Shown here piece by piece: positions 12,206 through 24,030 of a DNA stretch of 64,000 bases. The position numbers and the translations under genes were made by a program. Numbering within the stretch: position 1 is the first letter of the stretch; every line of letters begins with the position of its first letter. Source of the DNA: Trebouxia sp. TZW2008 (lineage: Eukaryota > Chlorophyta > Trebouxiophyceae > Trebouxiales > Trebouxiaceae); the NCBI GenBank assembly GCA_002118135.1, contig BDIU01000036.1:1-64000 (forward strand), in the 5' to 3' direction. The notes beneath the pieces are model-generated. The model worked only from the letters and a program-made list of their open reading frames with translations. It had not been told where the DNA came from and made no database searches.

Positions 12206-14207
12206 CTATAGATTCAAGACCTTCAGCACTGCGGGCACATCCTGTAGATCCTCCAGCGTGACAGACTCTGCATTGTACGCAACACAAAGTTTCACGACTC
12301 TGTCCACACAGGCTCTGACACTTGTCTAGAGCTGCAAGAGGGCCTTATGCCATACATATGCAGACCATAGTGCGCCTGATGCTGTGCAGCTTTGCCTAGG
12401 TTCTTCAATCTTGAGATGTCACAGAACAGTTTAAAACCAGCATTGTTGTCAAAGGAGAAGAGTATGGCTATGGGAAACATTCTTACCTGTACCGCATCCT
12501 TCAAGGTCTTGTCTTGAGTAAACACCTGTCAGGACTCCAAGGGCCTTGGCACCTCCGCTGCCTGCTGCTTGAATGTCCATCGGTGTGTCTCCGACATGCC
12601 ACTTGGCTTTGAACTCCACCCCTGCAGAGCGGCGTTTTCAAATACATTCACTCCTGTCATGAGCTTTGCCTTTTCTGTGTCGGGTGACAGAACTGCCATG
12701 CATGCACTGTATTGCTGATTACCTTGCAGCAATGTCCTCATTTGAAGGCCATGCACGAAAGTGACTTTGAGCGGGCCAGCTGCACTACATTATGTGAACA
12801 TGTGACTTTGACATGGTGTATGCAACACAGTAAGTAATGTCAAGGATCCAGGTCATTTTATGATTTCATAATGTGCCAAAGTTGCTGAAGCTCGTGACCT
12901 GGAAAATTCTTCTGAGCTTTTTCTGCAGCTATTTTGACTAGTTGAGCTCGATCTTTCCAGCTGTTCCCAGCATCAGCATTGTCAGGGTTGCAATAGTCAC
13001 TGCCAAACCCGCCAAAGAAGGGTTCCGTGAATAGGTGCTTGACCCCAAGGGCCTCCATTTTGGCCCAGCCAATTGGTCGCAAGTTTCCTGTCACCAAGCA
13101 AGTAAGGACATCTCCACGATCCTGCAGGCATCTGCAATTGCATCTCACATCAAGCCATGCCAAGCTTCCTGTTTGCAGTGTTGAGCAGGAATCTCTTCAG
13201 CAGCAACAGAGTACAGCAGGGCAGTGCTGCGCCCATGCTGTATATATGTAGGCAAGCATGGGGGTTACAGGCGCTGTGTTACAGTGGTAACAAAGGGCTA
13301 TCAACACAGCCAGAACAAAGCACTGTGAACACAGTCACAATGAAGGGCTGCAGCACAAGAGCTACAGCAAGGTCAACAAGCACACCTTTAGTTCCTGCAG
13401 AAGCTGCTTGACACCAGGGAGCAGTTCTAGGCCAACACCGGCCTTGTCAGCATTCGCCATGTAATGCTTGAGCATGACGTCCTCCATTTCTTGCAGCTTT
13501 GCAGCAGCCTGTGCCACAAAAAGTTGTTCCTAAGGACAAATTCAAGAGCACTATGCGCCCTTGTGAGCAGACAGATGATGGGTGAGTGGCATGTCAAAGC
13601 TCCATTGGTTGTTGAGGTGACAGGCAACTTACATCTGACTTTGCAATACCGTGATATTCCAGGACCCGTATCAAGATCAGTGGGTCAGTGTTCCCATGAT
13701 GTTGAATAACGTCTAGATGCGTGTCAACTCCGTACACTTCCTTCCATGCTTGTATGAAAGCCAACTTGTGCAGCTTGTTTGCATTGTCCCCGACGGTCCT
13801 GATCAGTGTCCCGTCTACATCTGCATAAACGGTGTGCAACAAGTCAGTGCTGTCGAGCTGTGGGTCGCTGGCTCTTCACTGCGAACCTACCAAAGCTGAT
13901 CAATGTCTTTTGCATACTCGTGCACCTCACAGAAGCGGGTCGGTGGGGCAAACCCCGACAAGCGAAACGCCGATGGTGCCTGTGCTGTCTTTGCAGGTTT
14001 CGAGTACAGAGTTTTGCGTAGCTTGCTGCGCAGGGTGGAAGCTCGAGAGAAGAGGATAGATGTTGGCAGAGCATGTATGTCACAGGCCTCACGGAAACAA
14101 GAGCGCCCGAAGTGATTGCCGGTATCACCACCAAGATGATCGTGACTAAATTCCTCAACTTGAGCGTGGAACATTATGCGCTGACACTGAATTGCAACGC
14201 ACTGCAT
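12206..14207 (-). CDS. HAD-superfamily phosphatase, phosphoglycolate-phosphatase-like
   Basis: Hydrolase with an aspartyl-phosphate mechanism; substrate unknown. Exons (minus): about 14207-13891, 13849-13633, 13509-13388, 13121-12899, 12630-12488 and ~12320-12206. Motif I is YADVDGTL (nucleophile Asp and DxDGT) near 13820; the cap region has GNTDPLILIRVLEYHGIAK; motif II is CLVTGN near 13085; motif III/IV is HVGDTPMDIQAAGSGGAKAL near 12580. The product ends DVPAVLKVLNL. The first exon is basic and rich in Ser, Arg and Ala (RASTLRSKLRKTLYSKPAK), so it may encode a plastid or mitochondrial transit peptide. Its start could be the ATG at 14207 or a later one. Intron 1 is only 41 nt but restores frame exactly. 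Confidence 0.85.
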
Positions 14208-14600
14208 AAGCTCTCACTATATTGCATTGCATGGCATGGCATTGTACTGTCCTGCATTGCGTTGTTACTGCTTTGCATTGCTCTGCCTTGGTTTACCTTG
14301 CCGTGTAATGCTGTGCATTGCATGACATTGAGTTCAGCATCCCACAACATCAGCAATGAAGTCATATTATCGCATTGTGTTGCATTGCATCGAATGGCTT
14401 AATGCGTAAGGCAATGTGAGGACAATGCAGTGTAATGTAACGTCAGGCAATCCAAGATGTGCAATGCAATGCGCTGCAAAGCGATGTCATGTGAGACAAT
14501 GCAATGCAATGCCATGCAATACAGCACAATGCAATGCAGCGCAATGCATTGGTAGACAACGCATTAAATGCAAAGTCGTGCAAAAGCAATGCAAAGTAGT
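14205..14600. repeat. Strand-switching CATTG / CAATG low-complexity tract
   Basis: From about 14210 to 14350 the plus strand is a loose array of GCATTG-type pentamers and hexamers. From about 14410 to 14590 it becomes GCAATG-type, the reverse complement. The halves are an imperfect inverted repeat with a ~60-bp centre (14340-14400). It lies upstream of both the HAD gene (-) and the 14834 gene (+). Confidence 0.8.
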
Positions 14601-14744
14601 ATGCGACGGAGCATTCATCATCAGATGTTGCCAATGATTGATTACCAACAAAGCAAAACTGCACGCTTGCATATTTATTATTCTGACGTCTCCACAGTAC
14701 AATGAGTCTAAATAACGCAATTTTGCACTGCAAGTTTGCTTGTA

Positions 14745-14763
14745 GGCCGCGCTTTGCGCGGCC
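14745..14763. promoter_or_regulatory. CpG-rich perfect hairpin upstream of the 14834 gene
   Basis: GGCCGCGC-TTT-GCGCGGCC is a perfect 8-bp stem with a 3-nt loop, about 70 bp upstream of the plus-strand ATG at 14834, in the divergent spacer with the HAD gene. It could be a palindromic protein-binding site or a 5' UTR hairpin. There is no T-run, so it is not a simple terminator. Confidence 0.5.
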
Positions 14764-14833
14764 GATACCCTAGTTAGGTCAAAACCTTGCTGCATGCATC
14801 TCTCTCTGCAGCGTGGAGGCCAGCACAATCAAG

Positions 14834-15550
14834 ATGTCAAAGCACGTGCGCACGCAGGCAAACCATGGACTTATACAGCAGGCATGGAATGCATACGGCA
14901 AATACGAGAGGGATCCCCAGTCAGGATTCAAAAGGCCAGCTTTTACAAGTACACATGACGTTATGTGAAAAACTCATACGGCCAACAATCCTGCTGCATG
15001 CTATACAGCTGAGTGCAGCATGCATGACATACAACCCCAGGAATGCTGGAGCTTCTGTACAGCACCTTTTGTCAGCCACAGGGTAGCTGCACTTCAAAAA
15101 GACAGACTCCAAATTGCTGGCACAGACAGGCTGGCCTTGCTTAATAAGCAACAATATGCCTTTGCTATGATCCGCAAGGTACCTGCCCAAAACAATTCTT
15201 CTGTAGATGTGACATGTTTCTCTATCATTCTGGCCGAGTTTGATGGCTATGAGGTGCTTTTGCTTCCTCTTCCAAAGCGCTTGTCAAGGACTGAGCTGCC
15301 AGTGAGGCGCCTGCAACGTCAAGTCAAGACTTGAGGCATTATCTGGAAATTGCCTTTTTGCCTTATCTTGAGGGTGTCAATGATGAGCACACTCTCTTCA
15401 GCATGCCCAAGAGCTCAGGCATGTCATGACTTGACAAGACTGCAAGCAAAAGCAGAGGAAAAAACTTTCAGGAGACTTTCAAATGCTCAAAGACAGCGGC
15501 TCAGAGCTGAAGTATTGCTGTGCCAACAAAATGAAGAACTGCAAGCCTGA
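14834..15550 (+). CDS. Hypothetical protein with C-terminal coiled-coil character
   Basis: Not recognised. ATG at 14834 opens MSKHVRTQANHGLIQQAWNA; the exon ends at a GTACAC donor near 14949 (phase 1). The next supported exon, about 15083-15178, reads RVAALQKDRLQIAGTDRLAL and joins in phase. Later coding sequence is less certain: a segment FDGYEVLLLPLPKRLSRTEL (~15238-15330) and a final Lys/Arg/Glu-rich helix LTRLQAKAEEKTFRRLSNAQ ending at the TGA at 15548-15550. The charged heptad-like composition suggests a small coiled-coil protein of perhaps 130-180 residues. Exact exon joins in the second half are not fixed. Confidence 0.45.
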
Positions 15551-16480
15551 TCATGCACACATACTCCCGTCAGCTGTACAGGCACAGAAGTCACAAATCG
15601 GATTTACAATTGACAGGCTCATCGCAAATATTAAGCAAGAACATCACTGATTACAATTTAAGCCAAAAAATTGTTTTGGCCAGCATACGCAGTAGATTTG
15701 CCTTATTCTGAAACTGTCAAAGTGACGCCCTGCTGACTTCTTACGACAGTAAATACATACTGATTGAAGACATGTTCTGCCTGTTTTCATTGCCCACTGC
15801 TCCCCCAAGGATTGCCGCCTGACACCAAACAGACTGTCTTGTATCACAATGTTCAGACGTGACTTTCAGACTCACTGTGCGGTCAACACCTTTATGCGCG
15901 CAGCAAGCAGGCGCTTACAACCGCCGTAAATCAGATGCTTGGGGCTTTTGAAGAGAGGCAAGGTCAGCTGATCAGCTGCAGCTGGAAAGTGGCAATGCTC
16001 AGCTTGTATCATGACATGTAATCCTGCTATAGACCTGGCAAGGCATGCATGCCAGCATTGCTTGCGTGAAAGTACCCAATGTCAGCAATGAGTAGCTGCA
16101 TTGGAGGCACAGGTGCAGCCAGAATGGTGGAACACAGCTTGACCTCAGTGAGCGCTGCTGCTAGATGGGAGGACAACTTCGGCTGTAGAAAGGCATTGAA
16201 TGACAAGACAAATTGTGGCACTCGTTCTGAAGTACCAGAGCACAGACCATGCCAGCAAACGCCATGCTGTTGTGCAATGATAAGGCCTTGCTCGCGATAC
16301 TGAGCGCAGTGTGCAGCAGTTGAATTTGAAGGACAGCTTGAACAATGATCTCCTATTCTCTGCAAATTCTATGGACAGAAAGTCATCAAGACTTCTTGTC
16401 AGCAGCAGTCATTGAGTTGCCGCGCCTGCTGCAAGCAGGTTCACAGTCTGATGCGCAGAAAGGTTGTTTGTCACAAGGCC
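15551..16480. other. No gene confidently recognised
   Basis: AT-richer sequence after the 15550 stop. A minus-strand frame at 16365-16027 (containing ERVPQFVLSFNAFLQP) could be 3' coding sequence of the gene to the right, but no splice pattern ties it in. Nothing repetitive seen. Confidence 0.35.
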
Positions 16481-17040
16481 TGCGACCAAAGTGGTGGTTC
16501 AATTTCAAGAGACAGCGTCAAATACGCAACTGTTGTGGCAGCGTAGAGTCTGCTCCTCAGAAGACGCTTCAACAAAGGAAAGGCCTCGAAAACCAAGTTG
16601 GGGTTGCACAACCAGGCTCAACAGCCTCCTTTGACTGCTAGCATTAAGCTGACACATTCAGCTGTTTTGCGTAACCTCGTGCGACTTTGCTGCACAGCTG
16701 TCAGCACTGTTTGAGTCAACAGAAAGAGAAAAGGCTTGAACACTTGTTGCAGCTGCTTGGCAGTGCTTGATGAGACTGCTTGCTTGCAACGGGCCTTCAG
16801 CAAGCTGCTACGGAACGCTGACGCGCTGACGCGTCGCTTACTCGTCATACGCCGAAGCACCACTGACGACCACAATGACCGGAACTACTGCTGAGATTGC
16901 CATCGCGATCCCGATCGGGTTTTGCTTGACCTTCCGCCGCAGCTGCAGTCTTGGGTAATGAATTGCATGTTGCAGACCTCGACAAGGACGATGGCCTGAT
17001 CTTGCGATACCGCGCGCTGGCTCCGAGACGTGACAATGAA
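16481..17040 (-). CDS. Hypothetical protein with a transmembrane segment (partial model)
   Basis: Not identified. Two pieces look coding on the minus strand. About 16985-16853 reads a basic stretch (QLRRKVKQNPIG) then a hydrophobic segment (IAMAISAVVPVIVVVSGASA) ending at a GTAAGC donor. About 16590-16485 reads KRLLRSRLYAATTVAYLTLS followed by LEIEPPLWSQAL. Together they suggest a small membrane protein, perhaps organellar given the Arg/Ser-rich upstream sequence. The start lies in or beyond the CpG-rich block at 16800-17560, and neither end is fixed. Confidence 0.3.
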
Positions 17041-17560
17041 ATGCGCAGAACTTGGAAACGGTTACGTTTCAGGATCAGAGGTTCGTCGACGGGCTGATAA
17101 CCACCTTTGCAAGACCAATAGATCGAGGTGAGCATACAGCATGCACAGCTGCAAACCTGATCGAGACTCGCCTTTGGGGCTGTGCTTCGTGAAGCAAGCG
17201 AAACAGGCGTTCTTGCTATGCCTTTCATTGGTTTGAGACCGTGCCTCACGTCTAGTCCTGTTGCCGTCTAGACAGGACCGTCTCGATGGCCCAAGCCGCA
17301 CTCCCGTATGTCCAAGCACTTTCTGCGCAGCAGATTGTTCACGAAGCAAATGGCAATAATCAGCAATTACATTAAGGCGCTTTCGTCGGCATCAGTGAGC
17401 CGGCCGTCGTTGCACTGGAACCTCTAGATCGTTCTTCAGGTTGGTCACGAGCAGCAACCAGGCTCGCAAGCGCTCCTGCGTCAGGCGTAGAGCGTAGAGG
17501 CATGGTTTTCGAACTCAATCTGCTTTGCAGCCGCTCTACACGTCGTTGGGACCAGGTTGT
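16800..17560. promoter_or_regulatory. CpG-rich block at a divergent 5' region
   Basis: CpG is strikingly dense here (about nine in 16801-16860, against zero to two per 60 bp in most of the window). The block covers the 5' side of the minus-strand unknown gene and reaches the plus-strand gene starting at 17594, so it probably includes a shared promoter. Confidence 0.45.
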
Positions 17561-17593
17561 GTGAACAAGATAACAGCTGGGCTACGGCACGTG

Positions 17594-20500
17594 ATGGACA
17601 CCCTCCAGCCAGCGGATCTTTCTTCGCTGGTCTTAAGCGGGAATCTGTTTGGGCACAACATATGTGTCGTCCTAGTGTCAATTCGAGAGGCCAAACCACA
17701 GGTGACTTTAGTTCATTCAACGCCAGCTTCTAACAAAGCAGTTGTACATTGCTTACGTGCTGACAACTTCAACTTTGTTGATGCTCTGACAACTTCATGT
17801 CCTGTTGTGACTTACACAACATTGAGTGTGTACCATGCAATGCTGGAAAGCACAGGCAGCTCAGTGCAGTGACAGCACCTTGCACTTTGTTTGCAGGTTC
17901 CTGGATTGGCTTCCCAAATGACTCCAGCAAACCGGGTCGTGTTTGGTCCAGAAGCAAATGACGCTGCAGGTGAGCCCCTGAATGGCCAAGCCAGCATTGA
18001 GCTTGTCGCACATAAAGTGCATTTGAGAGCCTCCTTCCACATGCGTGCATCAAACTACACGTATGAGCTGTAATTGACACCCTCATCTCAACAGCGTCAT
18101 GCTGACCAGTGTGCTGCTTAGAGTGGTGATGATGCAATGCTTTGCACATCTGGCTTTCCACACAAACCCATTTTCCCAATGTGGTTTCATGTGCTTGCAG
18201 GCAAGATGTTCAATGCTCTGTGCCAGGGTCTAGATGCCCATGCAAATGTCCACCCAGATGCTGTGCCCGCAATTGTGTGGTGCCTAGAGTCTCGCGGCTC
18301 AAATGTGTCTGAGCTGAGACGTAGCACACATAGCTTATGCACACATCCCAATGTCTCCAACTTTCTAGATCACAACGTTTCAGGCAGCTTAATTGGAGCA
18401 AGCTGCAGTGCCATGGTACGTTTGCATGACAGGTTGCATGTCCTCACCTTTTCTTTACTTGCAATATTTTCCATGCACAATTTGGTGCTAGAGAGGGACC
18501 GCATATGCCACAGATGCTGGATGCAATGACACTGCCGTCAAATGTAGTATTGTTTCAACGTAAGCTTAAATGGGTGTCATCTATATCATGCCGTTTCCTG
18601 TCGCAAACTGTGCTACTGACTGGCTGGCATCAGCATCATGCTAATGCTTTTTCGTGCCTTTCAGGAAGTTGAAAACGACAAGCATTTCAAGCTATTTTCA
18701 GGATACAGCACAGGTCATGTGCCCCAGGCTCAAACAGTACGTGAGCAGCGATGCCCTGAGGCCCCGCAGAGCATATGCTGCCATGATGGCGCTGGCCAGC
18801 ACTGCCAGCAATGCACCACCCATTTTGACAGTAAGCCTTCATCCCTCTGCAATGCTCTCAACGGCTTATAGCATAGTCTGGTACCTCTTGAGAACCTTTT
18901 AGACAACTTTTCAGCCTTACTCACCTTGAGCAACGCATCTACACAGCGCAATCAGCTGATCAGAATGCTGCCTTCATGAATTTGTTTGTTCCATGTTGAG
19001 AAGAGCAGCGCCTTTACTGACAGTAGAGAATTCACGACAACTTATTTGCAGCAAGAATTTGAGTCATTGGCCGTTGCCACTTTACCCTAAATGCCACCTC
19101 ACCGTCAAGTGCACACGTGTTGATGAAAGCTACTGTGACACCTATGTACATGTGCTGCAATGTGCGCACGTTCATTAAGTGCAAATTGCCTCCTTGACGA
19201 CTCTTCCTTCTGAAGGGTGGTACGGCTAGGCCCTCACATGTCAGGGTGGCAAACATTTGCTTCTTGTGGGAGTTGCCCCACTCTCGAGCTTTTCTCCTTA
19301 GTGAAATGCGGGTTATATATGATCAAATTGATTAGTCAAATTTGCTGCATGACGATGAATAACATAAGAAACAAAAGATTGGGTCTGTTCTGGCTGATGT
19401 CCTGCTGTAATGCAGCTGGGCAAGGCAACGGGTCAGAAGATAGCAGACTTGGTCAGACTTGACCGCATTGCTGCTCAGAACCAAGAAGCGGCAGGCCAAG
19501 AAAGTCTTGTGGCGCAGCTACTCCAATTGTGGCAAGGCATTCCTGCTGCTTTGAATTTGGTGCATTTGTCAGTCGCAGAGGCTCTCAAGCAGGCAGATCC
19601 TGCCATCATTGTGGAAGAACTGGTAAGCCACTGTCTTGCCACATCATTCATGCTGCGTATATTTCTGCTGATAATGATATGCTTTTGGGCTATTTGCCAG
19701 TCTGGCAATGACAGGTCCTGTGAAGCTTATGAGCTGCTTCAGCCAGGAGTCAATTGTGTTTGAATCAATCAGGGCTGTGTCTGACACTGTAGTCCTGATT
19801 ATCGACACCTCAGTCTTTTCAGCGTCAGAACCAGCTGCTCAGAGACCGAAATACAACACGTCAGCCGAGCTTCAACAGCTCACGCTATCAGTGAATTAAA
19901 TCCAGGACTTCAGAACCAGAATGGACTTTCTATTCTTGAAGATGGCCACCTGTATCAGATCATGCAGCAAGACCTCACACCATTTTGCATCCTCATTGCA
20001 GTTGACAAGCCCCTTGGCCACTGCAAGGACCTGTGCGTGCTTTATTTGCGCACCATATTACTTGGTGTTTAATCGTTTTATAGACTGTCGTGACTTCACG
20101 GATGCGCACCATGACAATTTGTGGTGTTTCACCATGTCCTGAATTTTGGGTCTTACAACAGTGTTTAATGATAGACTCTGTTCAAGGTGTAGTTTGTCCC
20201 ACCTTCCCTGATACATGTTTGCTCCATCATACTTCATTGATGAAGTTGCCAATCTGCAGTCAGCTTCGTCATCTCAAAAAATGTCTTGCAGCCTGTTGTT
20301 GCTGCTTGAGGTGGCAGCCCTTAAGGGGTTGTTTGCAGCCCTTTACAAAGCAGAGATGCTTTGTTGCAAGCATTCATATCATTTGCGAGCAAAAACATGC
20401 AGATTACCACTCAGAGGCTGACACTCTTCACGCTGCTTCAGAAAATGCTGTGATTGCACATGTTAACATTTTTCTTGTCATGCAGGCAGCCATGAGTACG

Positions 20501-21664
20501 ATGTTTGGACCAGCTTACCTGCTTGATTGGGTCAATAAGTCCCACAGGAAGTCTATGCGAATAAATCAAAGTGAGGCCAAAGAGCAGGTTGCTCAAGGCC
20601 CTGCTAATGGTGCAAGTGCCGCAGCTGCTGCAAGCACAGAGGAGCCATCCAGCTCAGGCAGCAGTCACCTTACCAGTAAGATACGCTTGACCTCATATCA
20701 CAGCCATCTGGAAATCCCAAATGCCATGAATCAATAGTGATATAACTAAATGTCCCATGCATCACATTTACCATACAAAGTTTAAATTCAAAAACCCTAA
20801 ACCCTATTTCCAAACCCTACCCTCAGAGTGGCGCTGGCTAACGTCAGGGGTAAGCTACAGACTCCATACAGAAGTGGCCTTTGCACGCTAGGTTGCATCA
20901 ATCACAGGCAGCTGCAATTGCATCCATGTGACAAGTCACCACTTGTGAGGGATCACATTCCATAGGAAGGGAGTGTTGGTGCACACTGATGTTTGATGAT
21001 CAGCAGATAAGATCCTGAATTGTTGGATAGTGTATTCAAGCTATGTCAGCTTGTATGATGTATGATCGTATGGAAACGTAGTGACAATGGTCTGTCACAA
21101 TCCACCTGCACAAAGCATTTACTGTCATGAGGTAGCAGCATGTTGCACTGTGACCGTCATCATGCAAAGTTTAGTATTGCATAAGACTTGAACTGTGATT
21201 GCTCTTTTTGTTTCAGCATCACAATGGTTGGCCCTTGTTTGCAAGTGATAACATGCCAAACCTCAATGTGATCTTACAGGTTGGTTGTGAAGCAAACTTG
21301 AAACATCATTTGCTTTGCTTCAGGTCCACCTGCAGCAAGTGCGTCAGCCCCTGCCAGGGCCTCCCGCGTCAACCAGCAAGTTGTCATTGAGGAAGAGCAG
21401 CCTGACTCTCCTCCAAGTACCAGCGCTGCAGCAGGATCCACCGAGGCAGACCCTGAGGCCTCTATGCACACTCCTGATCAGCCCCTACACCAAGCAGAGG
21501 AGGAAGTGCTGAGGGCCAAAGTGGCCACCAGCCCTCCTGCCGATGTTGATGAGAAAGTGATTAGGCACATGGCCATGCATCTCCGGAGGTGTCGAAGACT
21601 CCAAAATGCTATCAGAATGAATCGGCATCTGAAGCGGCTGGCCAAGGAAGGGGAAGGTTCGTGA
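17594..21664 (+). CDS. Hypothetical multi-exon protein, helical, low-complexity C-terminal half
   Basis: Not recognised. ATG at 17594 opens MDTLQPADLSSLVLSGNLFG; exon 1 ends 17701. Exon 2 (17897-17969) reads VPGLASQMTPANRVVFGPEA; exon 3 starts at 18201 (GKMFNALCQGLDAHANVHPD). Later exons: about 18665-18831 (SSYFQDTAQVMCPRLKQY, ending PPILT), about 19412-19620 (LGKATGQKIADLVRL to PAIIVEEL), about 20487-20670 (MSTMFGPAYLLDWVNKSHRK then Ala/Ser-rich), and about 21324-21664 (acidic, Pro-rich, then HMAMHLRRCRRLQNAIRMNR). Alternating helical blocks suggest a HEAT- or adaptor-like scaffold, but I see no diagnostic motif. The exon 3 to 4 join is unresolved. A +1-frame continuation after 21658 ends at 21749. 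Confidence 0.45.
19990..20142 (+). mobile_element. Possible decayed LINE-like 3' tail inside an intron
   Basis: The frame ending at 20142 reads CACFICAPYYLVFNRFIDCRD and ends NLWCFTMS. This parallels the tail at 155-222 (LVFEC ... IIWGCFTMS), including similar DNA around the GTGTTTCAC-ATGTC end. The Cys-His knuckle is incomplete. Short similarity only, so tentative. Confidence 0.3.
20790..20826. repeat. Interstitial plant-type telomere motif
   Basis: AAAACCCTAAACCCTA at 20791-20806, followed by imperfect CCAAACCCTACCCTC. Two adjacent units of the plant/algal telomere repeat CCCTAAA lie in an intron of the 17594 gene. It could be an end-joining scar or a telo-box regulatory element. Confidence 0.7.
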
Positions 21665-22482
21665 TGGCGCTTGGTCTGATGAGTTCCAGACGATCTGGGC
21701 CCCAGCCTGCAAGGAACTGGGCTGGAATCGGGCGCTAGACGAGTCATAGCGAAGGCTGAAATTGACACCCTCAGCTCGCAACTCAACTTGGTAAGCACGC
21801 CATGTTCTTGGAGCAAATTCAGATGCATGGCTGCTATTTGGAAAGCAACCAACTTCTTGCAGCAGCACATGAACGAGTCACATCGTGAGCAGTCCTGTTC
21901 CCTCACTTTGGACTGCTATTGATGCCTGGCTGAGCACATGTGAAAAGGTGTTTGCGCTGCACTCCATTGCATCATGACCACGCACCAGCTGATCAATCTG
22001 TCCTTTGGTACCTGAAGCTGGACTTGCACATAACTAGACACTTGAGCAAGCCATTACCCGGCGTATCTTGATGCAGCATATCAAATCACCAGCTCTGATT
22101 GTGCTTGAATGCTTTGCTGCACTTTTGACAAAGCCTTTCACCTCTGTAGCAGTACGTGAGATTGGCATCAATGATTGCAGGACTAGAGAACTGGCCCACT
22201 ACCTCCAGATGATGCATAGCACGGCACCACCTCTGTCAGATGAGCTCTTCTGGCTGCATTGTTCATTGTGTACATTGCCAAGCACTTGATCGCAAAGTTG
22301 ACCTGCTACAGCATCAGTGTGTACAATGTATTAGTTCAATTTGAGCTTGAGTGATGTACCATGATGCTTTTGCATGCATTTGAGTGTGGTAAGCTCAAGG
22401 ACTGCCTCACACATATTGCATTCAAGCTGTGCTGTCATATACAGCTGTTGGTGCATGATATCAAGTATTTCTTTTCATCAAG

Positions 22483-22526
22483 CTTCTCACACAAACAACT
22501 GTGGCTTCTCACACAAACAACTGTGG
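22483..22526. repeat. Perfect 22-bp tandem duplication
   Basis: The unit CTTCTCACACAAACAACTGT plus GG occurs at 22483-22504 and again at 22505-22526 with no mismatch, implying recent slippage. Confidence 0.9.
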
Positions 22527-23559
22527 CCTGCAGGAGTAGACTTGACAGGCAAGAGTTTTCCAAGATGCTGTTCTCAGCATGAGCGCCACACAGCTCTCAT
22601 GCAGAGCGGCTGCAACTGCGGAGCTGCTGTGCGTAATGCAGCGAAGCTTGTTCTTGGGTGTTGTCATCATTTGCATTCTGCTCTTTACAAATATAGCATC
22701 TGCAGATATTATGTACAGGCAGCAAGCTTTGTACCAGCATTAGACAGATTGTGCAACTCAACAGACTTTGTATAAAGGTCTGCAAATTGGCATCTGCTGT
22801 CAGGGTGCATGAACGACAGAATTAGATGTTGCGCCATATGCAAGTTGGGTCGCATCCTTTGTATCTGCGGTAGATGAACAGCATTTCTGGACATCCTTGT
22901 ATGGACATCCAATCTGAAGCCACACTTGGACTAGGCAACTTGTCCTTGTTTAAGCATGTAGACTCTCTGTCACAATAGCAGCTACAGTAGCATCCCAAAT
23001 CGGCATCAGCTTGACCGCAGCAACCGCTGTGCGTCCTCCCAGCCCTGCCAAGTCGCTCAACAGGCCAGCTAAGCAAGCAGCTTCACAAAGCAGGGCAATG
23101 ACCTCAGCTGCTGTATCAGAGCCATGCAGGCCGCCATTGTGGGCTGAGCTTGTGTTCAGCTGCTCACACAAGCCGTTTGCACGTTTTGGAGTGGCATGAG
23201 TCTTATTACTCCTCACTTGTCAGGATCAGATGCAGTACTTCAACATCACCGCTACACCTTGCCTGTGTGGCAAATCACATACTGGCAGAGCAGACGTTTG
23301 TGGCTGAAGCTGATTGGCCAGGGTCTGAGGCAGATCAGACTTGACATAGTCTTTGTGACGCACTTTCAGTTGATGCCTTTGATGTTGGGTCAACTGGATA
23401 TCAGCTTCGACTCTTCGCACTGCTGCAGCATCAAGCACAGCATTTCGAGCAAATACAACCAGCTTGGGCCTCTTTTGCCTGTCATCCCGAGTGCACAGGA
23501 TCAAATGTGGCGGCAAAATGATCATGGTGTCTTGCACTTGTGGCTGATCTGCTGCAAGT

Positions 23560-24030
23560 CCAGCTCAGGTTCGCAGGACTCAGCTCAAAGAGAAGAGATC
23601 TTGCCAGCAGCGCTTACTACAGTCAGGCAGGGCAGAGCTTACTCAAGCCAGGCAAAGCACTGCTTGCTTACACTGGTCTGGACAGAGCTAGCTGCATCTA
23701 GGCAGGGCAAAGCAGCTCTTCCTCAAGTCAGGCAGAGCTCACGCATGCAAAGCCAGCATCCAGCAGCTCAGTACTCCTTCACACTATGCCAATCAGGGAC
23801 AGCTCAAGCAGATTCAGACAGCACTTGCGCGCGCCAAGCAGAACTGGATCGTCCAAAGCAAGGAGTGCAGTGCTTGTAGCTGCCAAGCTGCTCAGTCAGG
23901 CCAGGCAGAGCAGCTCTCTGGCAGCCAGGTTTTACAGTGCTGACTTGAGTCAGTCAAAGCTTGCAGTGCTGGGCAGAGCTGTGCTGCCTGTCGCCCTGCA
24001 AGGCACTGCAAACTCAGACCAGATTGGGCA
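23560..24030. repeat. Degenerate array of CAGGCAGAGC-like units
   Basis: Words such as TCAGGCAGGGCAGAGCTTACT, CCAGGCAAAGCACTGCTTGCTTAC, TAGGCAGGGCAAAGCAGCTC and CAGGCCAGGCAGAGCAGCTC recur at irregular 25-60 bp intervals. Looks like an old, diverged minisatellite. Confidence 0.6.

Noticed and set aside
14174..14828. Several Cys/His/Met-rich ORFs across the CATTG/CAATG tract
   Set aside because: They are translations of the pentamer array (CNAMQC-like repeats) in several frames, and are not genes.
20090..20737. 215-codon plus-strand ORF
   Set aside because: Only its end (from MSTMFGPAYLLDW) looks coding, and that part follows a splice acceptor. The upstream part is intron sequence containing the possible retroelement tail.
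23196..23879. 227-codon plus-strand ORF
   Set aside because: Its second half is the translated CAGGCAGAGC-type repeat array and its first half shows no domain. Treated as chance openness.
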